Source: Datnioides undecimradiatus (Eukaryota; Chordata; Actinopteri; Lobotiformes; Datnioididae). From it: a DNA stretch of 64,000 nt. The stretch spans positions 2,465,192-2,529,191 of the forward strand of contig WARS01000014.1 in assembly GCA_008933995.1 (NCBI GenBank). Reading direction: 5' to 3'. This document shows positions 36,291-48,864 of this stretch, piece after piece. The first letter of the stretch is position 1. Each line of letters starts with the position of its first letter. Below the pieces are notes generated by a model. The model made no database searches and had not been told where the DNA came from. It saw only the letters and a program-made list of their open reading frames with translations. A program made the translations under genes and the position numbers.

Positions 36291-38954
36291 TCTCCGAACC
36301 CATCGGCTATCATCTGACAACGATTTAACTTCTGGGGGCAACTGACAATGTTTTGGGGTTTCCTGTGTAATCAGCAGATATCCAGGCCAAGACCTCCCCC
36401 GCCTTTTGCCAGTCATTTCATTTGAAACGTAACGTGTGATATTGAACATCACGTTGTAATAATATAGCTAAAACTTAAGAGATTCGTGTTCTGTGTGATC
36501 CAAGATTGGCCATCGACTTGTACGGAAGAAACGGAAAAACTGGGAAATTGATGTGGTACAAAGGAGAGAAAAACAGGGCAGGAGAAATAATGTACAAAGA
36601 AAGCTGCATTGAATTGGACTGTCAAGCTGCTCTTAAATGATCTTAGGACAGATAACCTAACTGGATGTGAGTGAGTCAAGGACACCTTCATTAGCATTCA
36701 GATCCCCCTTCATCAATGTAGGACGTGTTGATGAGTTTGACCCGGGGCTGGTAGATGCCAATGATTTCCTTCATTTCTCAAGGAAAGCAGTCTCAAGTCT
36801 CTGGAGTCAGGAGAGAGACTTGCTGTATGGTTGTTCCATTATTAATACATCTAAGAGGAAAATTCTGTTTTCAAGCTTGTATAGTGAGGTGAAGTTTGCC
36901 AAATTATGCCCACTTGAAATTCAATTAATAACTTATGGCTCCATCAATACCCAAACTACTGAGCACCTACTATTTTTGTCTAAGTAGGAGTTTTTAAAGC
37001 AAATAAAAGAAATAAGAAAATGGCTATAAAATATTTAATTGGAAATTATGAGAATTGAATAGATACTTTTTCTATAGTATATCACATGGGAGGAGCTGGA
37101 CGGGATATTATTGTGGAGAGAGGAAATGGGCATTAGGTGGTGACGTAAAAGGCGACAGAGGACTCAACCTTTAACTGCTCTTTAATGAACTGATTACGAC
37201 TTGAACTCTGTCATGACCTCCACTTAATACTATCATAAATTTGATAGTGTTACAGCCATATTTTCCCATTATGTCCCATTAGAGAAGTTTACAACATCAG
37301 TTCAACTAGGTGCCTGAATTATAGCTGAACTTGATGATAATAAACAGCTAACTATATTTATCTTATCGTCCATAAAAATGTATCTGATAGAACACTGGTG
37401 CACCCGAGCCTTTAACAACGGGCTTATCAATAAATAACTCCCTACATTTTAACAAGACTCTCCATATATGTGCGGGTACGTTTGTGGTATTAAAGAGTGT
37501 TTTGCAGTGTTGCTAAAGTGTTTGGGACTGATTAGATATTAATTTGATGCAATATGGACAGCTTCTAATAAATCATCCGTTTTATTATCACTGTAAAGTA
37601 GCTCTGGAAGTGGCCTTGTAAACTCTAAGCTCTGATTCAGGGCCCTGACCATCTGGCCTGTGTGTCTTGCCTGTCAGCTCAGCAGAAACCTGGGGATAAC
37701 TAGGAGCAATCAGAGGGCACAGAGCCACGGACTGCCACTGTGGCTTACACCATGCATGTGACTTTTAGCTAGACAGGTGTACACGCTAGCAGGCAGCAGC
37801 TGGTGATCATGGAAATCGTTCGCTGTGATGGTAGAGGTATGCTAATTACCTGTATTCTTCCTTTTCTTGTGGTGCCATCAGCAGTCATGATCTGTTACTG
37901 TGCGCGGTGTCTGTAGTTTTCAAGCTATCAACATGATTTTGTGTGAACACAGATGCAGAGGAATACAGAGAAGCATAACAGAACATGCCAATGAAGAAGT
38001 GATGAATTCAGATTGGACAGTAAGGCAATTACAAATTTGAGGTTGTTAAAATCGCTGAATAGCATGGACTGCAGTGCTCAATCAACCTGACTGGCTCTCA
38101 CAGTTATTTAGCTTCGGGCAACATTTTGTTTTGCTTTAACTATGGATCTTTAAAAAAGGTTTTTGGTGACAGAGTGCTGACATTTGCTGTTAGCTGTTAT
38201 GATTGGACCAGGTTGCATTCTAACAACAAAACACTGGACACATTTGCACAATAAATGACTTGCTGCAAAAAAAACTCACTTAATCATTATAGTAAAGCTG
38301 TCAAGTCAAAATAAATGGAGAAGATGAAAAAGCTATGTTTTTAAGCCAAGTATGTCATTTTAGTTATGTTTCTCTGCAGAGCCATAACCACAAACAAATA
38401 CACAATTCCTGGAGCAACATAAAAATGTGATTTATAATGATCAAGAGGGGAATTTACTTATTTTACTTCCCGTATTGTCATTTTGTCTTTTATTAAGATC
38501 AAAAACACTAGGAGACACAAACTAAATCAGAACAGCAGTATCTTGCAGTCAGCTGCAACCAACTCTCTGCTTGCGTGACCTCAAATTTAAATATGAATAA
38601 TTCAAAAGTGCTCAAGTGGAAGTAACAATACAGATGTTACATTTCAAAGAACCAATTCTGTCTGTTCTTCATGTTTTAAAAAATCTTTGTGATCAAAATT
38701 GACTTCTTGTTATGGAAACATGGTGCTTGTTGTTGCCTTCAATATGAAAAATGATCCAATTTTGTCCATCTCCTGGAGCTGATGAAGCATCGGCTCCTGT
38801 ACATACTGCGGTTGAGTATAAATACAATCTGTACTCAATCAGTCACCCCCTGGAGCCCAAACCAACACTGCTCAGGTTGTGCTGAGCATCTCTGGGCCTG
38901 AAGCCAGAGCTCTCTAGACACATCATTGACAGACAGCTCCAAACAATGCCACCC
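36291..38954. other. Gene-poor stretch
   Basis: AT-rich sequence without a gene. A TATAAATA at 38817-38824 lies 130 bp before the 20-bp palindrome described next, but there is no CpG enrichment or downstream open frame. Confidence 0.5.
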
Positions 38955-38974
38955 TGCATGGCAGCTGCCATGCA
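38955..38974. repeat. Perfect 20-bp palindrome with central E-box
   Basis: TGCATGGCAGCTGCCATGCA equals its own reverse complement. The centre GCAGCTGC is an E-box of the kind bound by tissue-specific bHLH dimers. Confidence 0.85.
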
Positions 38975-41039
38975 CTAGCCAAAGTCCCAGTACACTGAAG
39001 TCAAAGCCCATTAGATTTCATTCTTAGTACCTAAAGGATATGATGGGAGAGAAACATGGCCACATTTTTTGGTGTAAAACATCACCTTGCCTACCACAAT
39101 GCACATAATCAACAACTACTTCTTTTCTAACAGTAGCACATCCAACACCATGATGCAAGTCAGGAATGACTGAATGAATAAATGTCCTTTACTATGTGTT
39201 AAGTAATTTGCAGAGAACACTGCTGTTTCAAATGTTTGTTTGGTGCAAAAAGCCCTTTGGTGTGTTTTCTGTAGGTTTGGAGCGCAGTGCACATACGTCA
39301 GTTCTTCTGGGTTTACACCGTGATACATCCTCGCCTGCTCTGTCCTGCACACCCTTAAAAATAAGCAAGTATGAAACACATCCAGTGTGTGCATATTAAC
39401 TTCATGGCTCATTTCCAGATCAATACAAACTGGCGGAGCTCTGCAACTTGGAAAAAAATACACATCTTCATGTTTTGATGGTGTCAGACTTTGGCAACAC
39501 GTGAATTACAAGACAGTAGAATCATTTCATTGTTGCTTTTTGGCCTTTTTGTTGGATTTCTTGATAATTAAAAAAAAGCCTAATACCTAAAAGCCAGAAG
39601 AGGCACACAATGAAGGAATCTGAAAATCTAAATTAGCTGCATGGCTGCAGCAAGTTAATATCTGCTGTGTGTGTATAAGAGGGGAAAACTATTAGGCTCT
39701 TCATTTCATGTAATCAATTTTACAGTGATAGGCTAATTTCTCTAATCTAAATGTGGACTTGATGCCAGCTGCTGCGCATACGACCATTTATTTTTAGGCT
39801 ATGGAAACATTGGCATGCCCATCCCCATTACAATATCAATTTTTCATGCACTGTTCATAACAGCAATACTGCATGTGCAGCACTTTTTTGGTATTTACAG
39901 CTTTGGGCTACCAAATCTGATAAACTTTATTTCTTCAAGTATTAACTGAACTTTGGGCAGCCAAGTCTCATGCAAGTCAAGAGTTAAAGCCAAGTCAGAT
40001 CCGACGAGTCTTCGGTCTCCAGTTGTGGTCTGAATAACACAGTCTTGTTGATACAAAGCTGAAAGAAACAACAGTGGATAATTTGATGAACTGAGGAAAA
40101 GACAGACAGGCTGACTGATTGCAGGTTTCTGTGCATGCCCTGGTTGTAGAGGGCTGTCCTCTTATAATGGAGATTATGCAGGGATTTCTTACCATCGCAG
40201 ACCTATAAGTCTTCCTACACTCTGAATTATCATGGTAATAAAGCAATTAAAATGTAAAATAGTGGAATTTAATCATAGATGTGTGAGGCAATGTAGACTG
40301 CAATGTCAGAAGTAATGTCTCTAGATTAACCACGCAACAGCCCTCGGGTCACAAGTCAAAATCAGACTCCCTTTCCCTCAGCTTGCTCTCTCTCTTTCTC
40401 TCTCTCACTCCTCACTCTCTCCATCGCTTTCTTTCTCTCTCTCCTTCAGTTATGTGTTGAAACACAGTGAATTGATGAAGATCTTTAAGCCCAGGGGCCT
40501 CAGTTGTGCCCACAGATTATTCTTCCTTACTCCTGGTCAATATGTAGTTAATCCAGCATGAAATTATATTTTGTTCAAGATGAAAAAAGAGAGCGCTTGT
40601 CATCATTTTTGAATGTTTGTGCCATCAAAATATAAGGCTTTATAGATAAATACTTGCTCACAGCAGGGTTGGGTTTACTTTATTTCATAGCTGTCACAAG
40701 GCATTATGCAGCCTTCCATCTCCAAAGCAGATATACTAAAGCTAATGGATCAACTGTATCTAACATTTGGGGCACTACATTATCCAACACACCCATCTAT
40801 TTAACCGATTTAGTAAGTTGACTACATCAAAACTATGAAAACAGTACCTTTTTTTGCTTAATTCTTCTTCTTATTACAAATACTCATAGTCAAAGCACTA
40901 GTTATACGTCACAGCATATGTCACAGATGAAAATACTCCAAATAATCCAAATACCTTAACTACAAGCAAGTAGAAAAGCCTAGTAGCTTTTAGCTGTGTC
41001 ATTTAACACAGAGCAATGCAGGGCCAATAGCCTGGCAGG
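38975..41039. other. Gene-poor stretch with CT tract
   Basis: No gene is supported. A CT-rich microsatellite lies at 40385-40445. The minus frame at 39116-39463 (115 codons) overlaps plus frames and has no splice or homology support. Confidence 0.5.
40385..40445. repeat. CT-rich microsatellite
   Basis: Imperfect (CT)n with CTTT interruptions over about 60 bp. Confidence 0.85.
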
Positions 41040-41300
41040 CTGTCAAATTTACAAACTGAGTCTCAAAATGACCACAGCCGGTGATAGAAGCAGAGAAGGG
41101 TGATAGAAATGGAGGGCAGCATGACGCTGGACAGCATGGCACAAGGCAGCGCCGCTCCAGTCTGCGGGCTGCTTCAGTGACTGATGACTGCCAGTGAAGT
41201 CAGCTTAACCACCTTTGAATCAGGCGGTGGTACAACCTCCCGTACTGCCGTCTATGGTGACTGACTCCTCAGCTGACAGCGCTGTCAGCAGTCTGGCAGA
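41040..41300. promoter_or_regulatory. CpG-retaining block with 18-bp palindrome
   Basis: About ten CpGs occur in 260 bp (for example GCGCCGCTCC) within AT-rich DNA. Near its right end GCTGACAGCGCTGTCAGC (41272-41289) is a perfect 18-bp palindrome holding two inverted TGACAG sites, the core bound by TALE homeodomain proteins (MEIS, PREP, TGIF). No open frame is of note. A candidate enhancer, but conservation is unknown. Confidence 0.3.
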
Positions 41301-44300
41301 AGAGACACACTGGATTTTATAACTTAAATATAAGCGGGACTCACACTTACACTTTTCTGTCTGTGTGAAAATCCACATTTTTTAACAAATGACAAAAAGG
41401 GATTAAAACATGAGTTGGGCTGCATCATATATATCGCGTAGGCTGATATGAGAGTTAAATGTGATGCAGAACCAACAATAAAAAAAACAAGCCAAATCTT
41501 TATTTTGAGCTGTCAAATCTGATTTGAGTAGTATATTCCCTTCTTAGGCAAATGAAAATTATATGTTGTCAAAACTTGATCAAATTGATCGATTAATGAC
41601 AAACTCATGATGGTTTCCATGCATACATGAGCTAATGCAGTTTTGAGCAGACCTGGGACACTTCAGGTGATTACATTATCATTTTTACCCAGTACAGTAT
41701 GCAACATTATTAATATTAGCATACATGTACACTCTGCCAGAGTATTATTTATTCTTATATTATCTGATATCACTCATGTAAAACACTGTAGTTAAGTTTG
41801 TGTGTCCCGGCAGTTTTTAACCTAGGTTTTGTGGTTTGCACAAGTCATCTGATAAGCTTCAGCAAACAGCCCCACGTGCAGGTCTTCTGTATTATCATTC
41901 TGTCCACCACAACAAACAAACTGGCCAGAGACAGGAGCACAAGAAGGGCTTTTCAGGGCTTATTGTAACCCACCTGCCTTTTAATAACTAACAGCCAAAG
42001 CCTGCACATCCATTCCAAAGTCTTTTAGCAATCTAGCTGGTGACAAAGCACAATTGTGAAGTGGCAAGTGATAAATGGCAGGACTTTGCAGGACCCCATA
42101 GTATACCATCTCTCCAGTACATCAGGGGAAGCTAGTACAGACCCGTGGGTGCTGTGTTCTTTTTTTATTATTTTTCTGGGGTTGAAATGAATGCTAATAA
42201 ACACCTCACCTGAGCACATTCACCAATCCTGTTTAACATGTAATGATTAGGCAAGCTTAGCTGGTTAAGCCTAATCCTCAGCGTTGTAATCCTTACTGTA
42301 TTTCAACATATCAAACATTTAATTTCCGGCATAGTGCAAGATGTTGTGCGGCAACAGAATATGGGCTGGAAATTATATTTAACAGAAGGAATTTATATTA
42401 CTATTTGCTGCTGTTGGCACAGTTTAAGTTTATAGTCAGTGCATTCTGTATGTTTAATCCTCTGTAAAATCTCGTGAATTTCTATGTATAGAGTTGAATT
42501 AATTTAACTTTTTTCATTGTCCTCTCTCCTGTATGGTATGGGGAACAATGTAAAAACAAATGTAGCCACATCAATAAGTAATTACCCTACACTGCAAGGT
42601 CCCTAAAGCACAATGAACAAGAAGAAACACTTCAGTGATTTGCGGTGAACAATACATTAAAATAGTTAGAAATACACTTCAAACCATTACATATAGTTTT
42701 CCATCCAACCCTCCCATGTCCTTTTAATCAAGCGTAAGAAACCTGCATACACGGCTGGATGTGCTGAGAGACGCGAAGACATGAGTGCTCAAGAGGCTCA
42801 ACATGAAGCACCTGAAATCTCACACCCACAGCTTCTATAACCGCTTCTGGCACTGATTAAACCAATACTTATAGCACCTACAGACTTCACAGGACTGTGA
42901 TTCAAATTTTCAAATACAATGTCAGTCTCATCTCAAAACAGCCAATAAAACAGCTGATCCTGCTGCTTTTCAAGTTTCCATTCAGCAGTTCCGAAACTCT
43001 ATTGTAGTAAACTAGCAATCACGGTTTAATGGGTCCTCCTGGCTTGAACTCAAAACTTCAGAAACAGTATTTTACTGCCAATCACACATTAATGGAACAG
43101 ATGGCTCGTTCTGAAATAAAACAGCCATTCAATAGTTCAAAAACAGAATTAACAGAGTCTGGGGGAATATTTTGTATGATGTGACCTGCTCAGCAGCACA
43201 GAAAGTCATATAGTAAAGTATTTTATCAGAATGGGTGAACAATATTTCATCAGACGACGCTGCTTTGAGGGGAACTTGGTATTTTGAGCATGTATTTGTA
43301 GGTTGAGCAAGTATGAAGGGCATCTGAACTGCAATACCAATGAATTTAATCCTGCATTTTCCCAAAAATTACATCTATTTTCAACTAAACAGCTTTGTTT
43401 CCACTCCTTCCCACTTCATCCATTGTCCCTGCTTAGCTTAGGAGGCTGTTTTGGCACATCTTACTGTTTCCTACACTGTATTGGAATCACAGCCAATTTC
43501 TTTTTTTGTGTGGATGTTTCTTTGTTCCATCCTGGTTAGCTTATGCCAAGACCAAGACCCCCATGACCTCACAGCGCATGCCCTTTGATATATCATGTCT
43601 GTGTGCCAATTGGGCTTGCTGAGATGCTTCTTATGGGTTCATTTCCAACTCTGTTAAGAGAATAGCTGATATTCTTAGTTGCATTATGCAGTTTATGCAA
43701 TGCAGACAGGATCTTTTTCTGCTGCTACACATCTGTTCATAAAAGCTGCCCTGTTTTCCCTTCAAGTAGAAAGTCAAAGCCAACCCAATAAATCAAACGA
43801 CAGTGGCGTAGCTCTCATTAATTGTTCTTGGAAATGCAAAGTAGTTAAAAAGAGCATGCCATCATACATGTCAGAAAATATTACCAATCTTTTTTGTCAA
43901 AGCAGATTAGTTCAACTCACGTCCCACACTATCAAGGGAGGCCATCTTTCATTGTCTTTGATTCTGCAATCTGAGCTTTGAAGATAGACATCAGTAATAG
44001 ACCAACATGCAATCATTTTACACCACGTTCTTGAACTATTATCAGAGGAAGACTGTGTCGTAATGAATCTGAAATTCATTTCAAAGAAATTACATCCTTC
44101 AGCATTACCTGTTAAGAAATTAAGTCGTGCTAAGTGAGGCTTGGTATTCCCAAAGTGTTCCAACCTTGGTTTAAATTTATCCCTGATTTATAGGGATGAA
44201 TATTAAGTGTGAACTGACTTCTGTGTCCAGATACTGAAGGGCTGCTTATATTAAGAGGAAGTAAAGTAGCTGAAAGACACGAAGTGATAGATGTGAGATC

Positions 44301-45620
44301 AATGAAGTAAACTCTAAGGAACTGTGAGAGTTAGTTGATGTTTCACAGAGGGGGCGGACACTGAAACATTGTTACCACAAACAGCAACAGTACACTTTGC
44401 AGAGCTCTTTGCTTTGTACGGGTTACTGACTTAATAATTACTCATGCCTCTTAAAAAGACTTGAGGTAAGGTCTGTAGGTAATAACTGGACAGTGAGAGG
44501 AGTGTTGGTTTGTTGCTCAATTTGGGCTTCAGTTTACTAGGAGAGCTGCTCTCCATTGAAAGGGCTAAAGCAATTCACTGTATCTACAACAGCTAAGCAT
44601 GAGAAGCCATTAACACATATTTTTCAAACACGAAGCTCACACCGCAACAGGGCCTGAAACATCTACATATTGTTTACCTGAAAGTAATCCATCCATGCCA
44701 GGGTTGCTGTGTTCATGTCTGATCATATTTGTCATATTGACTGAAGTGACCACAAGTGAACACAAAACCTCCCAGTGGAGACAAAATTTACATGATAACA
44801 TTAACATGATTAATGTTAACATGCTAAACGCCAGCTTATTCTGATGTCACTGATTTAAGATGCTGGCAGAAAAAAAAGGTTATTTTAAAATCAGTTATCA
44901 GTTGTCAACTACATTCACACTTATACAATACACAGTGAGTTATTTATGTGGGTGTTGCAATGAAAGAATGCTTTTAACCTGAAACAATGAAATCTCATTC
45001 TTCTTTGATGTGTGAACATGTCAGAAACCAGGTAGTCAAAGAAGACAATGAAGTGGGTGAGCAACACTGAATCCATTATTACTTAAATGCAATAACAGTT
45101 TAATCACAGCTATTCAAAGCTGGAACTCCAAAGTGAGTGTTTTACTGTGTTCAAAGGACTTGCTTTAATTACTTAATCGGTCAGTGTTTGAAGATTGCCT
45201 CAGCTTTCAGCGTGTGTTTGAGAGCATTGCACCTGGCAAACCAGAGCTGCATTAAGCCGATGCAGTTCAGAACGCAGTCATTAGGATAGCAAAGGCGCTG
45301 AAAATTAGCTCTTGGAGATGATTTTTTTTTTTCTGTAAACAAACAAAAGTGATGTTTATATTCACTGTTAACACATGTATCCTTGAGGTCTCGTAAAACA
45401 TTTGCCTAACAAATTTTGAAAGTATTTTAAATATTTCCCTGTCTTTGCTCGAGGACGGCAGTAGAAAGCCACAGTGCTGCTAGTGGTTTAAATACTGCAG
45501 GGAACCTCTACGAACAGCAACCAGCCTTTGGTTTGGTTGGTTTGTCTTCAGTGAGCATTTATTTTGATTGTCAACAAGACATTGTGTACTATTCATAATA
45601 AACAAATAAAGATTTAAACA
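41301..45620. other. Gene-poor stretch
   Basis: No gene is supported. It contains an inverted repeat at 44791-44823 (14-bp arms, one mismatch, 5-nt loop) made of TAACATTAA units. The rest is AT-rich, and all frames are short. Confidence 0.5.
44791..44823. repeat. Inverted repeat, 14-bp arms
   Basis: CATGATAACATTAA, loop CATGA, then TTAATGTTAACATG. Thirteen of 14 arm positions pair. Confidence 0.75.
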
Positions 45621-45915
45621 GCTGAAGCCTCATCACCTAAGAAGAAGAAATACACCTGCCTGGCCACTGGACTTACAGCCAAACCTACCAAGTTTATGAA
45701 AATCTTGATGGACTCCCTTTTAAATTGTGTGAAAAGCACCCTGGTTGCGTATCCATGCCAGCTCCACCTTCTCACCAAATATGGCATCTCCTGACCCCTA
45801 ACAACCAAAAAGGTGACACCCATAATCCATAATGCCAAAGTCATGGCTTCAAAAGATTGGTTCACAAACCAGTGGGTGACAGTATGGTAGCTATGCTCAC
45901 TTTAGTCTATGGCTA
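45621..45915. repeat. Teleost dispersed repeat, unclassified
   Basis: The block from GCTGAAGCCTCATCACC to TAGTCTATGG follows, in order, a fish repeat I remember: 'gaagcctcatc ... actgcctggcca ... ctccttttaaat ... gtgccctggttgc ... gacgcccataat ... caaaccaatgggtgac ... acagtctatgg'. Here the matching pieces are CCTGCCTGGCCACTGGACTT, CACCCTGGTTGCGTATCCAT, AGGTGACACCCATAATCCAT and CAAACCAGTGGGTGACAGTA. It has no coding capacity, although its low stop density gives an 83-codon minus frame. Confidence 0.6.
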
Positions 45916-46148
45916 CAACCTGGAAATCATTGTTTCATAAAATGAATGTGATCCATCAAATCAAGCGATCGTCATGAGCCACAACCACATCCAAAAGTTC
46001 TATGTTGATGTTTGGCAACAATAATCTATTTTTTTATTTTTTGTCATAATTGTCATCATCTTCCTAGTTTTACTTTTAACACAAACATCACAAACAGAGC
46101 AGACCGTCCACATACAATAAAAGAATAGATAAGAAACCAGATAAAAAC

Positions 46149-46166
46149 TTTTTTTTTTTTTTTTTT
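46149..46166. repeat. Poly-T tract (18 nt)
   Basis: Uninterrupted T18. Confidence 0.9.
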
Positions 46167-47383
46167 AAATCATGAAGTATGACCATAATCCTGACCAGAG
46201 CGTGACAATATAACCCTTCACGATCAAGGATAGGAAGTGACTGAGGAGCAGAGGCAGCTGTTGATGAGACACAACTGCTCAGCAACTGGGCCACCCAGAG
46301 TCCATATCATGGATGTATAATGAATTCCAAAAGCTAAATCACATTTCAAAGTTTGATGCTTATCCCATGCCCTGGGTCAAGGAAGTGGCTGTTGTGATGA
46401 AGACGCCAAGTCTTTCAAGGAGAACCCTTCATTCACCAAACTGTAATTTCTTCAAATAAACCCTCCTAGCCATTGTCCAGAGAGAAACTTTCATCTGCCG
46501 CTTTCGTGTTTTTGATTATTGTATTGCACTTCCCTCACCACCTACCCATTTCCACACAGACGCACACGCACTCTTTCAGCAAGATTATAGCCTGTTGATT
46601 CACAGAAGATATGATGCAATTTCCTGCACTATGCCTCAACGTGTTTATAAGCTACAGCCACAAAACCTGTCTACCCGGCTCTGCCACTTCACGAGTAGCG
46701 CCAAAATCACACCGCCACACTGTGCGTGCCTGCCCTGGCACGCTGATAACACTGTGTAATGGCCAAAAATATCAAACCATGGTATCAATAATCCGACAAC
46801 GGATTTACAACTTTAACATGGATTAAATATTGATTTGTAAAGCATTTTCTGTTTCAAAGTAAGAGAATACAAAAATGAAATGCTGAAAGGCAGAAAGGAT
46901 GCTGCAAGAGGAACTGATGAATGTGTTGTGCTGTTACGCCTGCTAATTCCTACAAATATAATTGGCCACTTTTGCTTGGTTTATTTTTGTAAAAGGAGAC
47001 TGATACCACTGGGCGGCACACAAGGGCTTGCAGCTCAACACTCCCCCCCCCTACACACACACTGCCAGTCCTCCTCCACCCCACTATGGCTTAATACTCA
47101 TTCTTACAGGAACACTGCGGCTCTTAGTGCCCAACCAGCCAGGCCAGGGTGGGGGTGCACTGCAGCACAGAAGGCTCACTTCAACAATACTGACTCAGAT
47201 TTCCCTCTATTATCTCTGAGGAAGGACGACGATTTTGTTTCAGGCTTTTTCTTTGACATTGGATTAGCATATGAAACTCTGCGACGATGTATGAAATAAT
47301 AATGTGACGACTGAATTCAATCACACAATATCTATAATACCTTATCATATTTTAAATTATGGGCAGTTGGCTGCAGCACTCAC

Positions 47384-47400
47384 TTTTTTTTTTTTTTTTT
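47384..47400. repeat. Poly-T tract (17 nt)
   Basis: Uninterrupted T17, followed by CTTTTG. Confidence 0.9.
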
Positions 47401-48320
47401 CTTTTGCTGCTATACGGTCACCATTTTGTACAAGTCTGCATGTTCGTCGACTTGTGTGATTCAATACAGGTATCTGGATGGACGCACATCTGTCTCTATG
47501 CTATCAAAACAAAAATCATAATGCCTCTCCTTCTAGACACAAAGTTGCCCATGCAGTTTGCTGCCGAGAGAGGTCTTCCAGCTTGGAGGTTAATCTGGGA
47601 TTTGTGCAGCTGTATGAATCAGCATTAAGACCCTGACATTGACATAATAGTGAGGTTGCGTTCTCAGACACAGTTTAACGGAGTAATGGAGATCTCATTG
47701 CTGATGTCCATGGAGCCCGTCTAGAGGAGGCCAGATAGCTGCGGTACTCTGCTGTCCTCATCAGTCCTGCTATCAGGCTGGGCCGTTGGAGCTGACCCCC
47801 ATACGATATCAGCCCCGGACCGCCTTCTCTGTTCCCCCTGACACTTTACCATTGCCTCAATAATGGGGATAGAGGGGAGGAGAGGAGTTAACCACTTCTC
47901 AAAATAAAAATAGAGGATTTTGCCACTAATTCTGTATTTTTTCCTCAGAGAAGGATTTATGAATAGTGCAGATAAAAAAGTACAATTATACCAAAGAAAT
48001 TGCAATGTGATTAACTTGGCAATAAATAGACACCAAACAGATATCTATCTTTATATAATAAGTTCCTCTTTTCGTTTTTAATTTAACATCTCTACCGCTC
48101 CTACGATAACAGTTACAATAACATTCATATGTATCGGGGCAGTGTAAATCACACCAAAATATACACCAGTGTATGTGTTTGGAAGAAACTCCACTTGAAA
48201 TGACAAACAGATGTGACTAGAAAGGTCTCTCTGGGTGGGAGAGCTCAAAACTCAGAATTAATGCTGAGGTGGTTCAGTAGGGGCGTGCTATGTGGGAGGT
48301 GCAGCGATTTTCATTTCCAG

Positions 48321-48405
48321 AATCAATTCAGTCAGCGCTGCAGAGAGATCATGAACTTGTGGACAATTATCCCACTGATGACGAGAAGAGTCCAATCACG
48401 GCGAG
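48321..48405 (+). CDS. Candidate 85-nt internal exon, plus strand
   Basis: The acceptor GATTTTCATTTCCAG and the donor GGCGAG|GTAATG are both good. Two frames are open. One (entered in phase 1, left in phase 2) reads SIQSALQRDHELVDNYPTDD and on to KSPITA, with a charged, protein-like composition. The other (phase 0 in, phase 1 out) reads NQFSQRCREI and on. I recognise neither. The interval sits inside a CpG-retaining, complex-looking segment (48200-48640), as a conserved exon or a conserved non-coding element would. No linked plus-strand exon was found, so it may instead be an enhancer with a chance open frame. Confidence 0.3.
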
Positions 48406-48836
48406 GTAATGGTGTTTCGTTTTCATTCGCTGTGAAAAGCTTCAAAATAAAAGCCATAATCATTGTCTGGCAATTATAGCCTAGCGCCTCATTTTCCTGG
48501 ATGGTCTTAAAATTTTCCACGGAGGTTAAACTGGACATTCGCCCTCTTGTTTTTATTTGTCACTTCTGCCAAAGGAACATAAATTGTTCCTTAATGAGGG
48601 AACCAAAGCATTAACAGACTGTAACCAAACTCTAGAAACTCTGCTCGCAATAAAATACATATCAATTCAAGAGGAAGAGGTGCTGAAGATACAGTATAAC
48701 CTCTCCTGAAAATCTGACTTAAGTGCACTGACTGACAAACATGCTCATGTGATCAAAGTGGACAGCATTTAAAATGAAAACAGTGCTGCTGCTGTAATCG
48801 GCCAACCAAATGAAATTCTGTGCCTCTCCAATAATG

Positions 48837-48864
48837 TTTTTCTTTAATTAAAATTAAAGAAAAA
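48837..48864. repeat. 28-bp palindrome, 13-bp perfect arms
   Basis: TTTTTCTTTAATT, a 2-nt AA centre, then AATTAAAGAAAAA. AT-rich, and could extrude as a cruciform. Confidence 0.85.

Larger units (their letters stand above)
45916..48199. other. Gene-poor stretch with poly-T tracts
   Basis: No gene is supported. There are T18 (46149-46166) and T17 (47384-47400) tracts. The 139-codon plus frame at 46880-47299 lacks splice sites and overlaps a second plus frame in low-complexity C-rich sequence. A CpG-retaining block at 47640-47880 may be regulatory. Confidence 0.5.

Noticed and set aside
38817..38824. TATAAATA as a promoter
   Set aside because: No CpG enrichment, initiator or downstream exon. 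An isolated TATA is expected by chance in AT-rich DNA.
44400..44466. Donor-like TTGAG|GTAAGG on the plus strand
   Set aside because: All three frames between the nearest acceptor (CTTTGCAG) and this donor contain stops.
46880..47299. 139-codon plus frame
   Set aside because: It lies in C-rich low-complexity DNA with a second overlapping frame and no splice sites.
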